Shown: positions 25,446-34,003 of the stretch, one piece after another
Layout: the number at the start of each line of letters is the position of its first letter
How positions within the stretch are numbered: the stretch's first letter is position 1
Origin: Bacteroidetes bacterium B1(2017)
GTDB taxonomy: Bacteria; Bacteroidota; Bacteroidia; UKL13-3
DNA length: 64,000 bases
Direction of reading: 5' to 3'
NCBI GenBank assembly: GCA_002256395.1
Contig: NKJG01000006.1
Location: 92,328-156,327 of the forward strand
Notes under the pieces: generated by a model
What the model was told of the DNA's origin: nothing
The model's database searches: none
What the model saw: the letters and a program-made list of their open reading frames with translations, nothing else
Program-made: the position numbers and the translations under genes

Positions 25446-27644
25446 CTAGTTTTTAATTACTTTAAAGGTAGATACGCCTTGGTTTGAGCGTATACTTAGG
25501 AAGTAAATGGATGGTTTTAATTCACTTAAATCTAAGGATTCTTTATAGTTACCAGATGCAAGGCCTATGTTTTTGGTTGCAAGTATTTTTCCTGAAATAT
25601 CCATTAGTTCAAAGTTAAGCGGGGTGGCTTCTCTTAAATTAACTTCTACGTTTAGTTCACCTGCACTTGGGTTTGGATACACAAAATACTTCATTGGTTC
25701 AGCCATTTTTACTAAACCAGTAGCGCCTGTAAGTTTAGTATAATCGAGCGTTCTAAAACTAAAGCCTCCTTTTTTCAAAAGATTACCTAAAGAATCCATT
25801 CCAATAGAATCGCAATAAGTGCTGGTGCAAACAGAATCAGATACCGTTAGGCATACAAGATATTTTCCAAAGGTAGAGTATGCATGTGTTGGGGTCATAG
25901 AGGTAGAACTGCCACCATCTCCAAAGGTCCAGTAAAAGCTAGAGCCTGGGCGAATTAAACTGGTGTTTAATAAGAAGAAATTAAATGGTGTGGTAGTATC
26001 AATTGCTAAGGCAAAACTTGCGCTGCAAAGTGGGGTAGGGGCAACTAAATTGAAGGTGTCTGATTTGGAAGAGGTACAATTTGTTATACTGTCGTAAATA
26101 AATAAACCAATAACTTGTAGCCCTGCGTTAGAAAATGTTATGATTGGATTTTTTTGTGTTGTATTAGGAAAAGTACCACCCCAGGAATAAGATAAACCTG
26201 CGGTATTTCCATTTCCATTAAGGGAGGTATTGTTTAAGGTTACAGTAAGGCCGCTAATAGTTTTGGTGAAGTTTGCTTGGCATGAATTTCCTGATAAAAT
26301 AAAGCTATCTCTAGCAGAAGCTGTACATGGATTAATACTGTCGGTAATATCTAATTGAATTGTTTTATACCCACCTGTAGCAAATGTCTTGGTTAAGTTT
26401 TTCTGTGTAGAACTAGTCATATCGCTAAATGTCCATTTATATGTTAATCCCAAAGAAGTACCACTTGAGTTAAGAGAAAGGTTGTTCAATGTAACACTTA
26501 GTCCGCTTTTGGTTCCATAAAAGTTTGCGCTGCATGGAGGTAAACCACTGCTTAAGATAAACGTAACAAGTGTTGTATCGGTGCAAGAAGAAATAGAATC
26601 ATACAAACTCAATCGTGCTGATTTGACACCGCCGCTGGTAAAAAGTTTGGTGGGGTTTTTTAAGTTTGAGCTTGTTCCATCAGAAAAATACCAATTATAT
26701 CTTATAGCACTTGAACCAGATGAACTTGTTGAGGTATTTGTAAAAGCAACACTTAACCCAGTAATAGTTTTTGTAAAAGATGCAGTGCAACTAACAGGTG
26801 CTGTTAAAATTACTGTATCTATTTTGGTATGGGTACAAAAATGTGCGCTGTCTTGTATGGTTAAACGTATTGTTTTCATTCCACCAGTGGCAAATGTTTT
26901 AACTGGGCTTGGTGTCGTAGATGTTGTTCCATCACTAAATTGCCATAAATAGTTTAAGCCTGAAGAGGTATAAGCTGCATTAATAGAATTGTTGTTAAGA
27001 GTTACATTTAAGTTGCTAATAGTTTTTCCAAATAATGCTTGGCAAGCAAGACCATTATATAAAATAATAGAATCCATTTTAGTGGCGGTGCATGAACTTA
27101 TTGAATCATACATTGTAAGTCGAACATATTTGATGCCCCCGTTAGTGAATGTTATTGTTGGGTTTTTTAAGGAGGAAGTAATGGTATCAGTGTAATTATA
27201 ATTATAAAAATTCCAAGAATATCGGATGGCATTTGAGCTAGATGAGCTTGCACTAGTATTAGTAAATGCTACGGTAAATCCACTACCTCCTGTTATAAGT
27301 TTTGTATATGATGCATTACAGGTGGGTGTAGGGTTTACCAAAATAAACGTATCAATAGCCAAATGTGTGCAACCAAACGAATCGTTAATAAATAATTGAA
27401 TTCCTTTTACTCCGCCTGTAGCGTATGTTTTAACAGGGTTCTTAACAGTAGAGTAGGTTCCATCTCCAAAGCTCCAATTATACATCATCATGTTAGGAAA
27501 CCCGCTGGTGGTGGTAGAGGTATTGGTAAACGTTACCGTAAGTCCGCTAATGGCATAGGTAAAGGAAGCATTGCAGGAACTCTGGGCTGATTTTGCATAG
27601 AGCAAAACCATTGCTGTAATGAGTAGTAGCTTTAAATTTTTCAT
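25446..27644 (-). CDS. Secreted T9SS protein with seven PKD-like repeats
   Basis: 732 residues. After a signal peptide (LKLLLITAMVLLYAKSAQS) come seven tandem domains of 85-95 residues, each starting CxAxF and carrying GLxVxFTNTS, YxWxFxDGTxS and a closing DSxxxCT motif, the signature of PKD-type immunoglobulin-like modules. The paired Cys at each domain's start and end should form disulfides. A T9SS type A sorting domain ends the protein (KYFVYPNPSAGELNVEVNL...SIYFLSIRSNQGVSTFKVIKN). It is the first gene of the operon with the sigma factor and barrel protein. Role: surface adhesion or scaffold, inferred. Confidence 0.85.
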   Translation of the reverse strand: MKNLKLLLITAMVLLYAKSAQSSCNASFTYAISGLTVTFTNTSTTTSGFPNMMMYNWSFGDGTYSTVKNPVKTYATGGVKGIQLFINDSFGCTHLAIDTFILVNPTPTCNASYTKLITGGSGFTVAFTNTSASSSSSNAIRYSWNFYNYNYTDTITSSLKNPTITFTNGGIKYVRLTMYDSISSCTATKMDSIILYNGLACQALFGKTISNLNVTLNNNSINAAYTSSGLNYLWQFSDGTTSTTPSPVKTFATGGMKTIRLTIQDSAHFCTHTKIDTVILTAPVSCTASFTKTITGLSVAFTNTSTSSSGSSAIRYNWYFSDGTSSNLKNPTKLFTSGGVKSARLSLYDSISSCTDTTLVTFILSSGLPPCSANFYGTKSGLSVTLNNLSLNSSGTSLGLTYKWTFSDMTSSTQKNLTKTFATGGYKTIQLDITDSINPCTASARDSFILSGNSCQANFTKTISGLTVTLNNTSLNGNGNTAGLSYSWGGTFPNTTQKNPIITFSNAGLQVIGLFIYDSITNCTSSKSDTFNLVAPTPLCSASFALAIDTTTPFNFFLLNTSLIRPGSSFYWTFGDGGSSTSMTPTHAYSTFGKYLVCLTVSDSVCTSTYCDSIGMDSLGNLLKKGGFSFRTLDYTKLTGATGLVKMAEPMKYFVYPNPSAGELNVEVNLREATPLNFELMDISGKILATKNIGLASGNYKESLDLSELKPSIYFLSIRSNQGVSTFKVIKN

Positions 27645-27815
27645 AGTGTGTTTGTTTATACCTCTATATACTTGCTAAGCTTTTAAAAGGTTAGAAGGTA
27701 TTTGTATTTGCTTGAAAGATAGCTTGATAAAAATTAATCAAATCTTAAAATTTAAAAATTTGCCACCTGTGTAACAATTTGCTTCAAAACATAGTCTACA
27801 CTACTATAGGAGACA

Positions 27816-28376
27816 ATTAACCTGACAGAATCTGAACTGATTGCAGCCTGCCTTAAGCGCAATTCCAAAGCAGAGCGCTTGCTTTGGGATACTTACGCTC
27901 CAAAATTATTTGGGGTATGTAGACGTTATTGCCCAATTAGAACAGAGGCAGAAGAGGTACTTCAGGAAGGATTTATAAAAATTTTTGATAAGCTTTCGCA
28001 GTATAAACAAAATGGATCCTTTGAATCTTGGCTCAGAAAAATAATGATTAACACCGCCCTCACACAGTTGCGATTAAACAAGAAATATACTTTTGAATTA
28101 GATGTAAACGAGTTAACAGAAGTGTTTTTAACCGATACCGATCCTTTAAAACAATTGGAAGCAAAACAATTGATGAACCTAATTCAAACCTTGCCCTACC
28201 CCCAACAATCTGTTATGAATTTGTTTTCTATTGATGGGTATTCGCATAAGGAAATAGCCGAATTGCTTGGCATCACCGAAGCATCCTCAAGGGTTTTGCT
28301 GCATAGAGCAAAGGCTAAATTAATAGAACAAAGTGCTCACAACTATCCTTTATCTAAGAAATATGGAAGTAAGTAA
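27816..28376 (+). CDS. ECF-like sigma factor with non-ATG start
   Basis: Open from a stop at 27807, the frame reads INLTESELIAACLKRNSKAER before the region 2 core LLWDTYAPKLFGVCRRYCPI, matching the paralogous sigma factor's MTEAELINGCI start. No ATG exists in any frame upstream, so translation probably starts at ATT 27816 or CTG 27822, just after AGGAGA (27808-27813); the nearest common start codon (TTG 27879) would cut away the first helix of region 2. Region 2: LQEGFIKIFDKLSQYKQNGSFESWLRKIMINTAL. Region 4: LPYPQQSVMNLFSIDGYSHKEIAELLGITEASSRVLLHRAKAKL. About 186 residues. Confidence 0.8.
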   Translation: MNLTESELIAACLKRNSKAERLLWDTYAPKLFGVCRRYCPIRTEAEEVLQEGFIKIFDKLSQYKQNGSFESWLRKIMINTALTQLRLNKKYTFELDVNELTEVFLTDTDPLKQLEAKQLMNLIQTLPYPQQSVMNLFSIDGYSHKEIAELLGITEASSRVLLHRAKAKLIEQSAHNYPLSKKYGSK

Positions 28377-29634
28377 TAAAGACCAAACCGACGATATTTT
28401 GTTTGAGAAACTGCATGGGCTAGAAATGGAGGCTCCCTTGCATGTGTTTCAACAGGTTCAGGAAAAGAGAAAGAGAAAAGTGGCAGCCTTTTGGCTTTTT
28501 GGTATGGCAGCAATGGTGCTGGTATCAATAGTATTTGTTTGGCAATTTGCCGAACCTAAGCCTACAAAGGTGCAAGAAAAGCTTGTTGTAAATACTCCTA
28601 AGGTAGAAAAAGTGCTTGTAAATAAAAGTGCTGAAAAGTCAGATTTGGCCGAACCAAGGATGGAGAGACCTATGAAATTAAACACGCTTGCAAAATCAAC
28701 TAAAGTGCCTATTTCTGAACCTATAAAAACAAGCTATCCTCAACCCGAAGCTGTGAAACCAAAAATAGAAATAGAAAAGGTTCCCGCAACAGCAAAAATA
28801 GAAAAAGCGGAGCCAATTGCCTTTTCTGCAAACTCTGTAAAAGGCATTCCTAAATTTGATAGCCTAGAAACCCAACAAAGCAAAGAGCATATTCAGGTTT
28901 GCGAGCAAGTAGTAATTCCTGATTCTGTATTGAACAAAGAGCCAATAAAATTTTCTAGAAATAATTGGTTTGTTGGCATAGGGTATACGCAAACTGTTTT
29001 CAGCACTCAACAAGCGTATAATTCAAAAAGTGTATTGGTGTTTGGCGATAGTTCACAAGAGCACGATAAGCCTCTTTCTTCCTGGCGTTTTGATGGGTAT
29101 TTTGGTAGAACCTTTAGCCAAAATTGGTATTATAGTGCTGGCATAAGCTATTTAAAAACCACCTATGCATCTGTTTCTAAAGCAGAGCAAGATTCATCTA
29201 TCCTAAATTTAAGTACGGGCGGCCATACTCGTTTGGCCTATCAAACAGATGCGGTATATTTTGATGAAAGTTTAATCTATTTAGCCCTGCCTTTAGAAAT
29301 AGGATATTGCAAATCGTTTGGCAAATGGCAAGTTCTGATAGGCCTGGGGCCACAGCTTACCTACCTTTATAGAACTAGCAGTTACAAAGCTTCAACTACT
29401 ATTGGATATGCACCAGAGCACCTGCAAGATGCCAAGAACGAACGTTTTACTAACTATATCTTTTCTCTTCAAGAAAAATGTTTGGTTTCGTATCCAATTC
29501 TACAAAATTGTTATGTGGTTTTAGGAGTTCAAGGCCAGCAAAATTTGCAGAATACGTTTCAATCTTCTTATTATAATGATCATAAGGCAAATTTGTTTGG
29601 TGTGCAGGTTGGATTAAAATATTATTTACCTTAG
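28363..29634 (+). CDS. Inner-membrane-anchored protein with C-terminal outer-membrane beta-barrel (paralogue)
   Basis: 423 residues from ATG 28363, overlapping the sigma-factor end by 14 bases. It has the same layout as its paralogue at 23.5 kb: a soluble cytosolic head (DDILFEKLHGLEMEAPLHVFQQVQ, to about 38), one membrane helix (VAAFWLFGMAAMVLVSIVFVW), a Pro/Lys/Glu-rich linker of about 140 residues, and a C-terminal domain of about 210 residues with alternating aromatic strands (NNWFVGIGYTQTVF, GYFGRTFSQNWYYSAGISYL, VLGVQGQQNL, FGVQVGLKYYLP). It is probably the regulator or output partner of the sigma factor; inferred from two independent copies of the same arrangement. Confidence 0.7.
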   Translation: MEVSNKDQTDDILFEKLHGLEMEAPLHVFQQVQEKRKRKVAAFWLFGMAAMVLVSIVFVWQFAEPKPTKVQEKLVVNTPKVEKVLVNKSAEKSDLAEPRMERPMKLNTLAKSTKVPISEPIKTSYPQPEAVKPKIEIEKVPATAKIEKAEPIAFSANSVKGIPKFDSLETQQSKEHIQVCEQVVIPDSVLNKEPIKFSRNNWFVGIGYTQTVFSTQQAYNSKSVLVFGDSSQEHDKPLSSWRFDGYFGRTFSQNWYYSAGISYLKTTYASVSKAEQDSSILNLSTGGHTRLAYQTDAVYFDESLIYLALPLEIGYCKSFGKWQVLIGLGPQLTYLYRTSSYKASTTIGYAPEHLQDAKNERFTNYIFSLQEKCLVSYPILQNCYVVLGVQGQQNLQNTFQSSYYNDHKANLFGVQVGLKYYLP

Positions 29635-29695
29635 CTGTAACATTTTTGTACCTGAGGTAGTTTTTGCGATATATAAACTTACAACAACTTTATCT

Positions 29696-30676
29696 ATGAA
29701 AAACTTAAATTCAATAGTAGCATTACTAGCATTAGTTATTGTTATGTACAGCACTTCGTGCAAGAAATGGGGCGATGAACCAGGCGGTGGAACAGGAGGA
29801 GGCACAGGAGGAGGCCCTCAAGCCTGCAATATTAAAGGCGAATTGTTTTACCCTATGTGTGGCACAAGCGCATTAGATAATTTTTGGATTAAAGCCGAGA
29901 ATGGTAAAATTTATCAACCTTGTGCAAACGATGTTTTAAATATTGCCGCAGAAATTTATCGAGAAGGAGATCAAATTAGTTTTTCTGTGCGCAATTTAAA
30001 AAGTGGTGAGTCATGTAAAGATGAATTAATTCTATGCCCGGCAAACACTATTCCTGCCGATTATAAAGTTGGACTTACTTGTATTAGCAGAATTGCTTCA
30101 AAAGAACTTATAGCCGATGGATACTTTAGAGATTACAGAAAATTGGATGGATGCAATTGGGTATTTGAGAGTTTAAGTGGCGAGAAGTTTGAGATTGCAT
30201 ACATACCAAAACTATATGCCATTTATGCCAACAAAAGAGCCAGTATTAGGTATACTCTTTCAAGTTCTGGAGCCTCTATTTGTATGGTAGGTAGTTCAAT
30301 AGATATTCGTGCCATTCGTTATTATGATGTAGTAGGAGGCTGTAGACCATTTATTACCGGTAAATCGCCAGAAACCAAGAAAACGGTGAGCATACTTAAA
30401 GCTTGGACAGAAGGAAGCAAATTATGGCTGAGCCTAGGGTATGGAGGATGCAGTTTTGAAGATGAAGCTATATGTATGTATAATGAAGGAACTATTTACA
30501 GCAGCGATCCTAATATTATTCATATAAAGCTTGGCAACTTGCCAGAAGCACAATTATGCAATGCCTATTTTACCAAAGATATTTGTTTTGATTTGGGCAT
30601 GTTGGTAAAAGCAGGCGAATACCACAATTTAATCCTCGATGGATATAGCGGTGGGCCAATTGCGGTGAAGTTTTAA
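29696..30676 (+). CDS. Lipoprotein, function unknown
   Basis: 326 residues. Signal peptide and lipobox (LALVIVMYSTSCKKW, Cys about 22) are followed by a Gly-rich spacer made of GGGT repeats. The mature domain contains about a dozen Cys, several in likely disulfide pairs (GESCKDELILC, GASICMVGSS, GCRPFITG, GGCSFEDEAICM). No family was recognised. It follows the sigma/barrel pair by 61 bases on the same strand and ends at a strong terminator, so it may be the effector of that module. Confidence 0.65.
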   Translation: MKNLNSIVALLALVIVMYSTSCKKWGDEPGGGTGGGTGGGPQACNIKGELFYPMCGTSALDNFWIKAENGKIYQPCANDVLNIAAEIYREGDQISFSVRNLKSGESCKDELILCPANTIPADYKVGLTCISRIASKELIADGYFRDYRKLDGCNWVFESLSGEKFEIAYIPKLYAIYANKRASIRYTLSSSGASICMVGSSIDIRAIRYYDVVGGCRPFITGKSPETKKTVSILKAWTEGSKLWLSLGYGGCSFEDEAICMYNEGTIYSSDPNIIHIKLGNLPEAQLCNAYFTKDICFDLGMLVKAGEYHNLILDGYSGGPIAVKF

Positions 30677-30703
30677 GAATACTATCCAAATAATTTTAAA
30701 TAG

Positions 30704-30749
30704 AAGGCTTGTGAGTATTTTTTAATCCAAATACTCATAAGCCTTTTTT
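30704..30749 (+). terminator. Intrinsic terminator
   Basis: AAGGCTTGTGAGTATTT (from 30704) pairs with AAATACTCATAAGCCTT, with a short loop, followed by six T (30744-30749). It ends the transcript that includes the lipoprotein gene. Confidence 0.88.
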
Positions 30750-30871
30750 GTTTAACTGTAATTAATATTCTAAAATTTTGTTTGAAAATTAAATACCATT
30801 TGCTGTACTAGAATTTCCATGAAACATCTTTGTAGAGTTTATCCTTAATAAAGGGTATCTTCATTTATTAT

Positions 30872-31567
30872 TTGGCAAACTTGAAAACAAATAAAACCCA
30901 TGCTCGCTTATATTATTTGCCAGGACTTATATCATTAGTTCTTTTGCCTCTTATTATAATACCCTATATATTTATTAAGTCTACACCTAAGCCTCAATAT
31001 TGTTTGGAACTTAATATGCCTCCCAATATTACTTATGGTAATAGTATAGGGGAAGATAGAATTACTTTAGATATGCATTTGCCAATTTTTGAACGCAAAT
31101 ATTCCTATAAGGTATTTTCACAAAAATCAAAGGACAATTTAATTGCAATTGATGAAGGCATTCAGAAAATTAGTTCCATACAAAGAAATAAGGATAGCCT
31201 ACATGGACTTGCGTTTGTTTTTAAGGATGTTTGCTTTGGAGATTTTATTTACCTGTTAAGTGGTTTAAGGAAGAATAAAATTAATTTATACCTAGTATTT
31301 GGAGATACAGTTAGAACCTATTATTTACCACCTGCACCTATTGTTAAAATTCCAGAGGTAGAAAAAATGCAACTTATTGGCTGTGGTACTGCAGGTATGA
31401 TGAATTTACAGAGATTGCAAGAATTAGAACTAGAGAATGAAAAACATTTTGCTGAAATGCGATGGAATTATTTAAAACAACGAAAACGCCCTTTGTTAAT
31501 TCTTTCAATTGCTTATCTAGCTTTAACTTTTTTTGCCTGTAAAAATTTGGTATGTACAAAAATTTGA
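30872..31567 (+). CDS. Membrane protein, function unknown
   Basis: 231 residues from a TTG start at 30872 (MANLKTNKTHARLYYLPG). No ATG precedes the first membrane helix, so the TTG is preferred. The first helix is LPGLISLVLLPLIIIPYIFI and a second lies near the C-terminus (LLILSIAYLALTFFAC); about 150 residues between them should be periplasmic. It is convergent with hypE, 2 bases from its end. The family is unrecognised and no link to the hydrogenase is evident. Confidence 0.5.
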   Translation: MANLKTNKTHARLYYLPGLISLVLLPLIIIPYIFIKSTPKPQYCLELNMPPNITYGNSIGEDRITLDMHLPIFERKYSYKVFSQKSKDNLIAIDEGIQKISSIQRNKDSLHGLAFVFKDVCFGDFIYLLSGLRKNKINLYLVFGDTVRTYYLPPAPIVKIPEVEKMQLIGCGTAGMMNLQRLQELELENEKHFAEMRWNYLKQRKRPLLILSIAYLALTFFACKNLVCTKI

Positions 31568-31569
31568 CC

Positions 31570-32625
31570 CTAGCAAATCCTCGGCAATTGTTCGCCCGTT
31601 AAATAGTTAACAACGCGCTTGCCGCCAATTCTGCTTTTAAGAATTACTTTGCCTGGGTTTTCTGTATTTACTTCCCCAATAATAGCAGCATCTGCTCCAC
31701 ATGTATGGGTTTTAAGGTGTGCTAAAAATTCTTCTGCGATGCTATCTTTTACCACTGCCATAAACAATCCTTCGTTGGCTACATAAAGTGGGTCAAGGCC
31801 CAACATTTCGCAAGCTCCTTCTACTCTTGGGTCAATGGGTAATTGGTGTTGATCCAATAAAAAACCAAGTTTACTTAATTCGGCAATTTCATTTAAAACA
31901 GATGCTACTCCACCACGAGTTGGATCGCGCAAAAACTTTATGTCTGAACCAAAAGTGTCTAATAAATTTTCTATGCAATGATTTAAATTGGTAGTATCAC
32001 TTTCTATATCTGTTTCAAATTCTAAGCCTTTGCGTTGGCTCATTATAGCAATGCCATGGGTAGCAATTTTACCACTTACTATAAGTTTATCTGTGGGTTC
32101 AATTCTATTGTGATGAATAGTTGCTTTTGGGTGTAATAAACCAATGCCCGAAGTATTAATAAATATTTTATCGCCTTTCCCTTTTTCCACCACCTTGGTA
32201 TCGCCAGTTACTATTTTAATTCCAGCTTTATCTGCAGCTTCTTTAATGCTAACAAGTACTTGCCAAAATTCTGTCATCAAAAAACCTTCTTCAATTATAA
32301 ATCCTAAGGATAAGTACTTGGCTTGAGCGCCACACATGGCCAAATCGTTAACAGTTCCATTAATGGCTAAATCGCCAATGTTTCCACCTGGGAAGAAGAT
32401 TGGGGATATAACATAGCTATCGGTGCTAAAGGCTACTTTGCCGTTTAGTTCAAAGATGGCGCCATCGTGTTGCTGATCCAATAAATCGTTTTTAAATAAA
32501 CTAAACACACCACTTTGCAAAAGTTTATGTGTAAGTAATCCGCCACTTCCATGCCCAAGAGTTATTACATCAAAATCAAATTTTGGCATCGGGCATTGCA
32601 AGGTCATTTTTATTTTTTGGTCCAT
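31570..32625 (-). CDS. hypE: Hydrogenase maturation protein HypE
   Basis: 351 residues from ATG 32625; a GTG at 32649 would overlap hypD but gives no extra conserved sequence. It is a PurM-like ATPase that dehydrates the thiocarboxamide on its own C-terminal Cys to thiocyanate, giving the CN ligands of the NiFe active site. It shows LGHGSGGLLTHKLL near the start, a DPTRGGVASVLNE block, EGACEMLGLDPLYVANEG, and the required C-terminus PRIC. It is the last gene of the hyp operon and works with HypF (carbamoyl donor) and HypCD (scaffold). Confidence 0.95.
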   Translation of the reverse strand: MDQKIKMTLQCPMPKFDFDVITLGHGSGGLLTHKLLQSGVFSLFKNDLLDQQHDGAIFELNGKVAFSTDSYVISPIFFPGGNIGDLAINGTVNDLAMCGAQAKYLSLGFIIEEGFLMTEFWQVLVSIKEAADKAGIKIVTGDTKVVEKGKGDKIFINTSGIGLLHPKATIHHNRIEPTDKLIVSGKIATHGIAIMSQRKGLEFETDIESDTTNLNHCIENLLDTFGSDIKFLRDPTRGGVASVLNEIAELSKLGFLLDQHQLPIDPRVEGACEMLGLDPLYVANEGLFMAVVKDSIAEEFLAHLKTHTCGADAAIIGEVNTENPGKVILKSRIGGKRVVNYLTGEQLPRIC

Positions 32626-32641
32626 GTTTGCATTCTTTAAT

Positions 32642-33742
32642 TTATGCACTTAGTGAATCAACACTTGCATAGTGGTAATAGGCAGCGCAGGCTCCTTCAC
32701 TACTTACCATTGGCGCTCCCAAAGGATGCTCTGGTTTGCATTTGCTGCCAAAATTGGGGCATTGTTTAGGCTTCTTTAAGCCTTTCATTATTTCGCCGCT
32801 AATACATTCTTTGTTTTCTTCGGCCGCAGGTAGGTTCAGCTTAAATTTTAAACGCGCATTATAATGCTTATAGGCTTCGTTTACTTCGTATCCACTTTGT
32901 GGTATGGAACCAATGCCTCGCCAAACTCTATCGCTTACCGCAAACACCTCCTTAATGGTGTTCATGGCCATTTCATTGCCTTGACGTTGCACATAGCGTG
33001 CATATTGGTTTTCTACTTGGTATTGGCCTTTTTCTAATTGCTCTACACACATCAATATTCCTTGCAATAAATCAACGGGTTCAAAACCTGTAATAACAAT
33101 AGGGGTTTTATATTTTTCGGCCACAGGGTAATACTCTTCCATACCCATAATGGTGCAAACATGCCCTGCAGCTAAAAAGCCATCTATCTTATTATCTTCA
33201 TCGCTAAGTATTGCCTCCATGGCAGGTGGTACCAATACATGTGAAGCTAAAATGCTATAATTTAATACACCCATTTTATGTGCTTGAACCACACTTAATG
33301 CATTTGCGGGAGCAGTTGTTTCAAAGCCTACTGCAAAAAATACTACTTCTTTTGTAGGGTTTGCTTTGGCAATTTCAACCGCTTCTAAAGGCGAGTATAA
33401 TATTCTAATATCTGCACCAGAGGCTTTTACTTCTAATAAGTTTTTATGACTTCCGGGTACGCGCAACATATCGCCAAAAGAACAGAGTATTACATTATTT
33501 TGTTCGGCTAAATAAACTGCCTCGTCTATAACACTTACACTGGTAACACATACAGGGCAACCAGGGCCATGCACCATAGTAATGTGTTTGGGCAATAAAT
33601 CTAAAATGCCATTCTTAACAAGGCTATGTGTTTGTCCGCCGCAAACCTCCATTAAGGTCCAATCCTTGGTAGTAATACGGTGTATTTTATCTAAGTATTC
33701 CTGAACCAATTCTGGGTTGCGGTATTCTGTAAGGTGTTTCAT
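32642..33742 (-). CDS. hypD: Hydrogenase maturation protein HypD
   Basis: 366 residues. HypD is the iron-sulfur scaffold on which Fe(CN)2CO is assembled with HypC. Conserved cysteines are visible in MEVCGGQTH (C34) and [10 protein letters not shown] (C62, C65), and the C-terminal [4Fe-4S] ligands lie within [22 protein letters not shown] and the following SEGACAAYY. The ATG overlaps the hypC stop by 4 bases, so HypC and HypD should be made in step. Full length. Confidence 0.96.
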   Translation of the reverse strand: MKHLTEYRNPELVQEYLDKIHRITTKDWTLMEVCGGQTHSLVKNGILDLLPKHITMVHGPGCPVCVTSVSVIDEAVYLAEQNNVILCSFGDMLRVPGSHKNLLEVKASGADIRILYSPLEAVEIAKANPTKEVVFFAVGFETTAPANALSVVQAHKMGVLNYSILASHVLVPPAMEAILSDEDNKIDGFLAAGHVCTIMGMEEYYPVAEKYKTPIVITGFEPVDLLQGILMCVEQLEKGQYQVENQYARYVQRQGNEMAMNTIKEVFAVSDRVWRGIGSIPQSGYEVNEAYKHYNARLKFKLNLPAAEENKECISGEIMKGLKKPKQCPNFGSKCKPEHPLGAPMVSSEGACAAYYHYASVDSLSA

Positions 33743-33993
33743 GGCAATATGTTTAATTCGTCAACTTCACCCATTTTCTTTAGGTACTCGAAGGTCGTTC
33801 GCGCTTCTTCTTCATCTACTATTCCTATGGCAACGCCCACGTGTACCAAAACATAATCGTTTAGTTGGGCTTCTGGTACCATGTATAAATTTACCTCTTT
33901 GGTAATGCCTCCAAAAGACACCTTGCCAAACCTAAATGTTTCGTCCAATTGGTTGGTTATTGAAAGTAGTTTTCCAGGAATTGCTAAGCACAT
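33739..33993 (-). CDS. hypC: Hydrogenase maturation chaperone HypC
   Basis: 84 residues, the usual size. It begins [12 protein letters not shown] with the essential Cys2 that binds the iron precursor, followed by an OB-fold-like domain ([40 protein letters not shown]). HypC passes the Fe(CN)2CO unit from HypD to the large subunit. It lies 10 bases after hypF and overlaps hypD. Confidence 0.96.
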   Translation of the reverse strand: MCLAIPGKLLSITNQLDETFRFGKVSFGGITKEVNLYMVPEAQLNDYVLVHVGVAIGIVDEEEARTTFEYLKKMGEVDELNILP

Positions 33994-34003
33994 AGGTTAT
34001 GTA

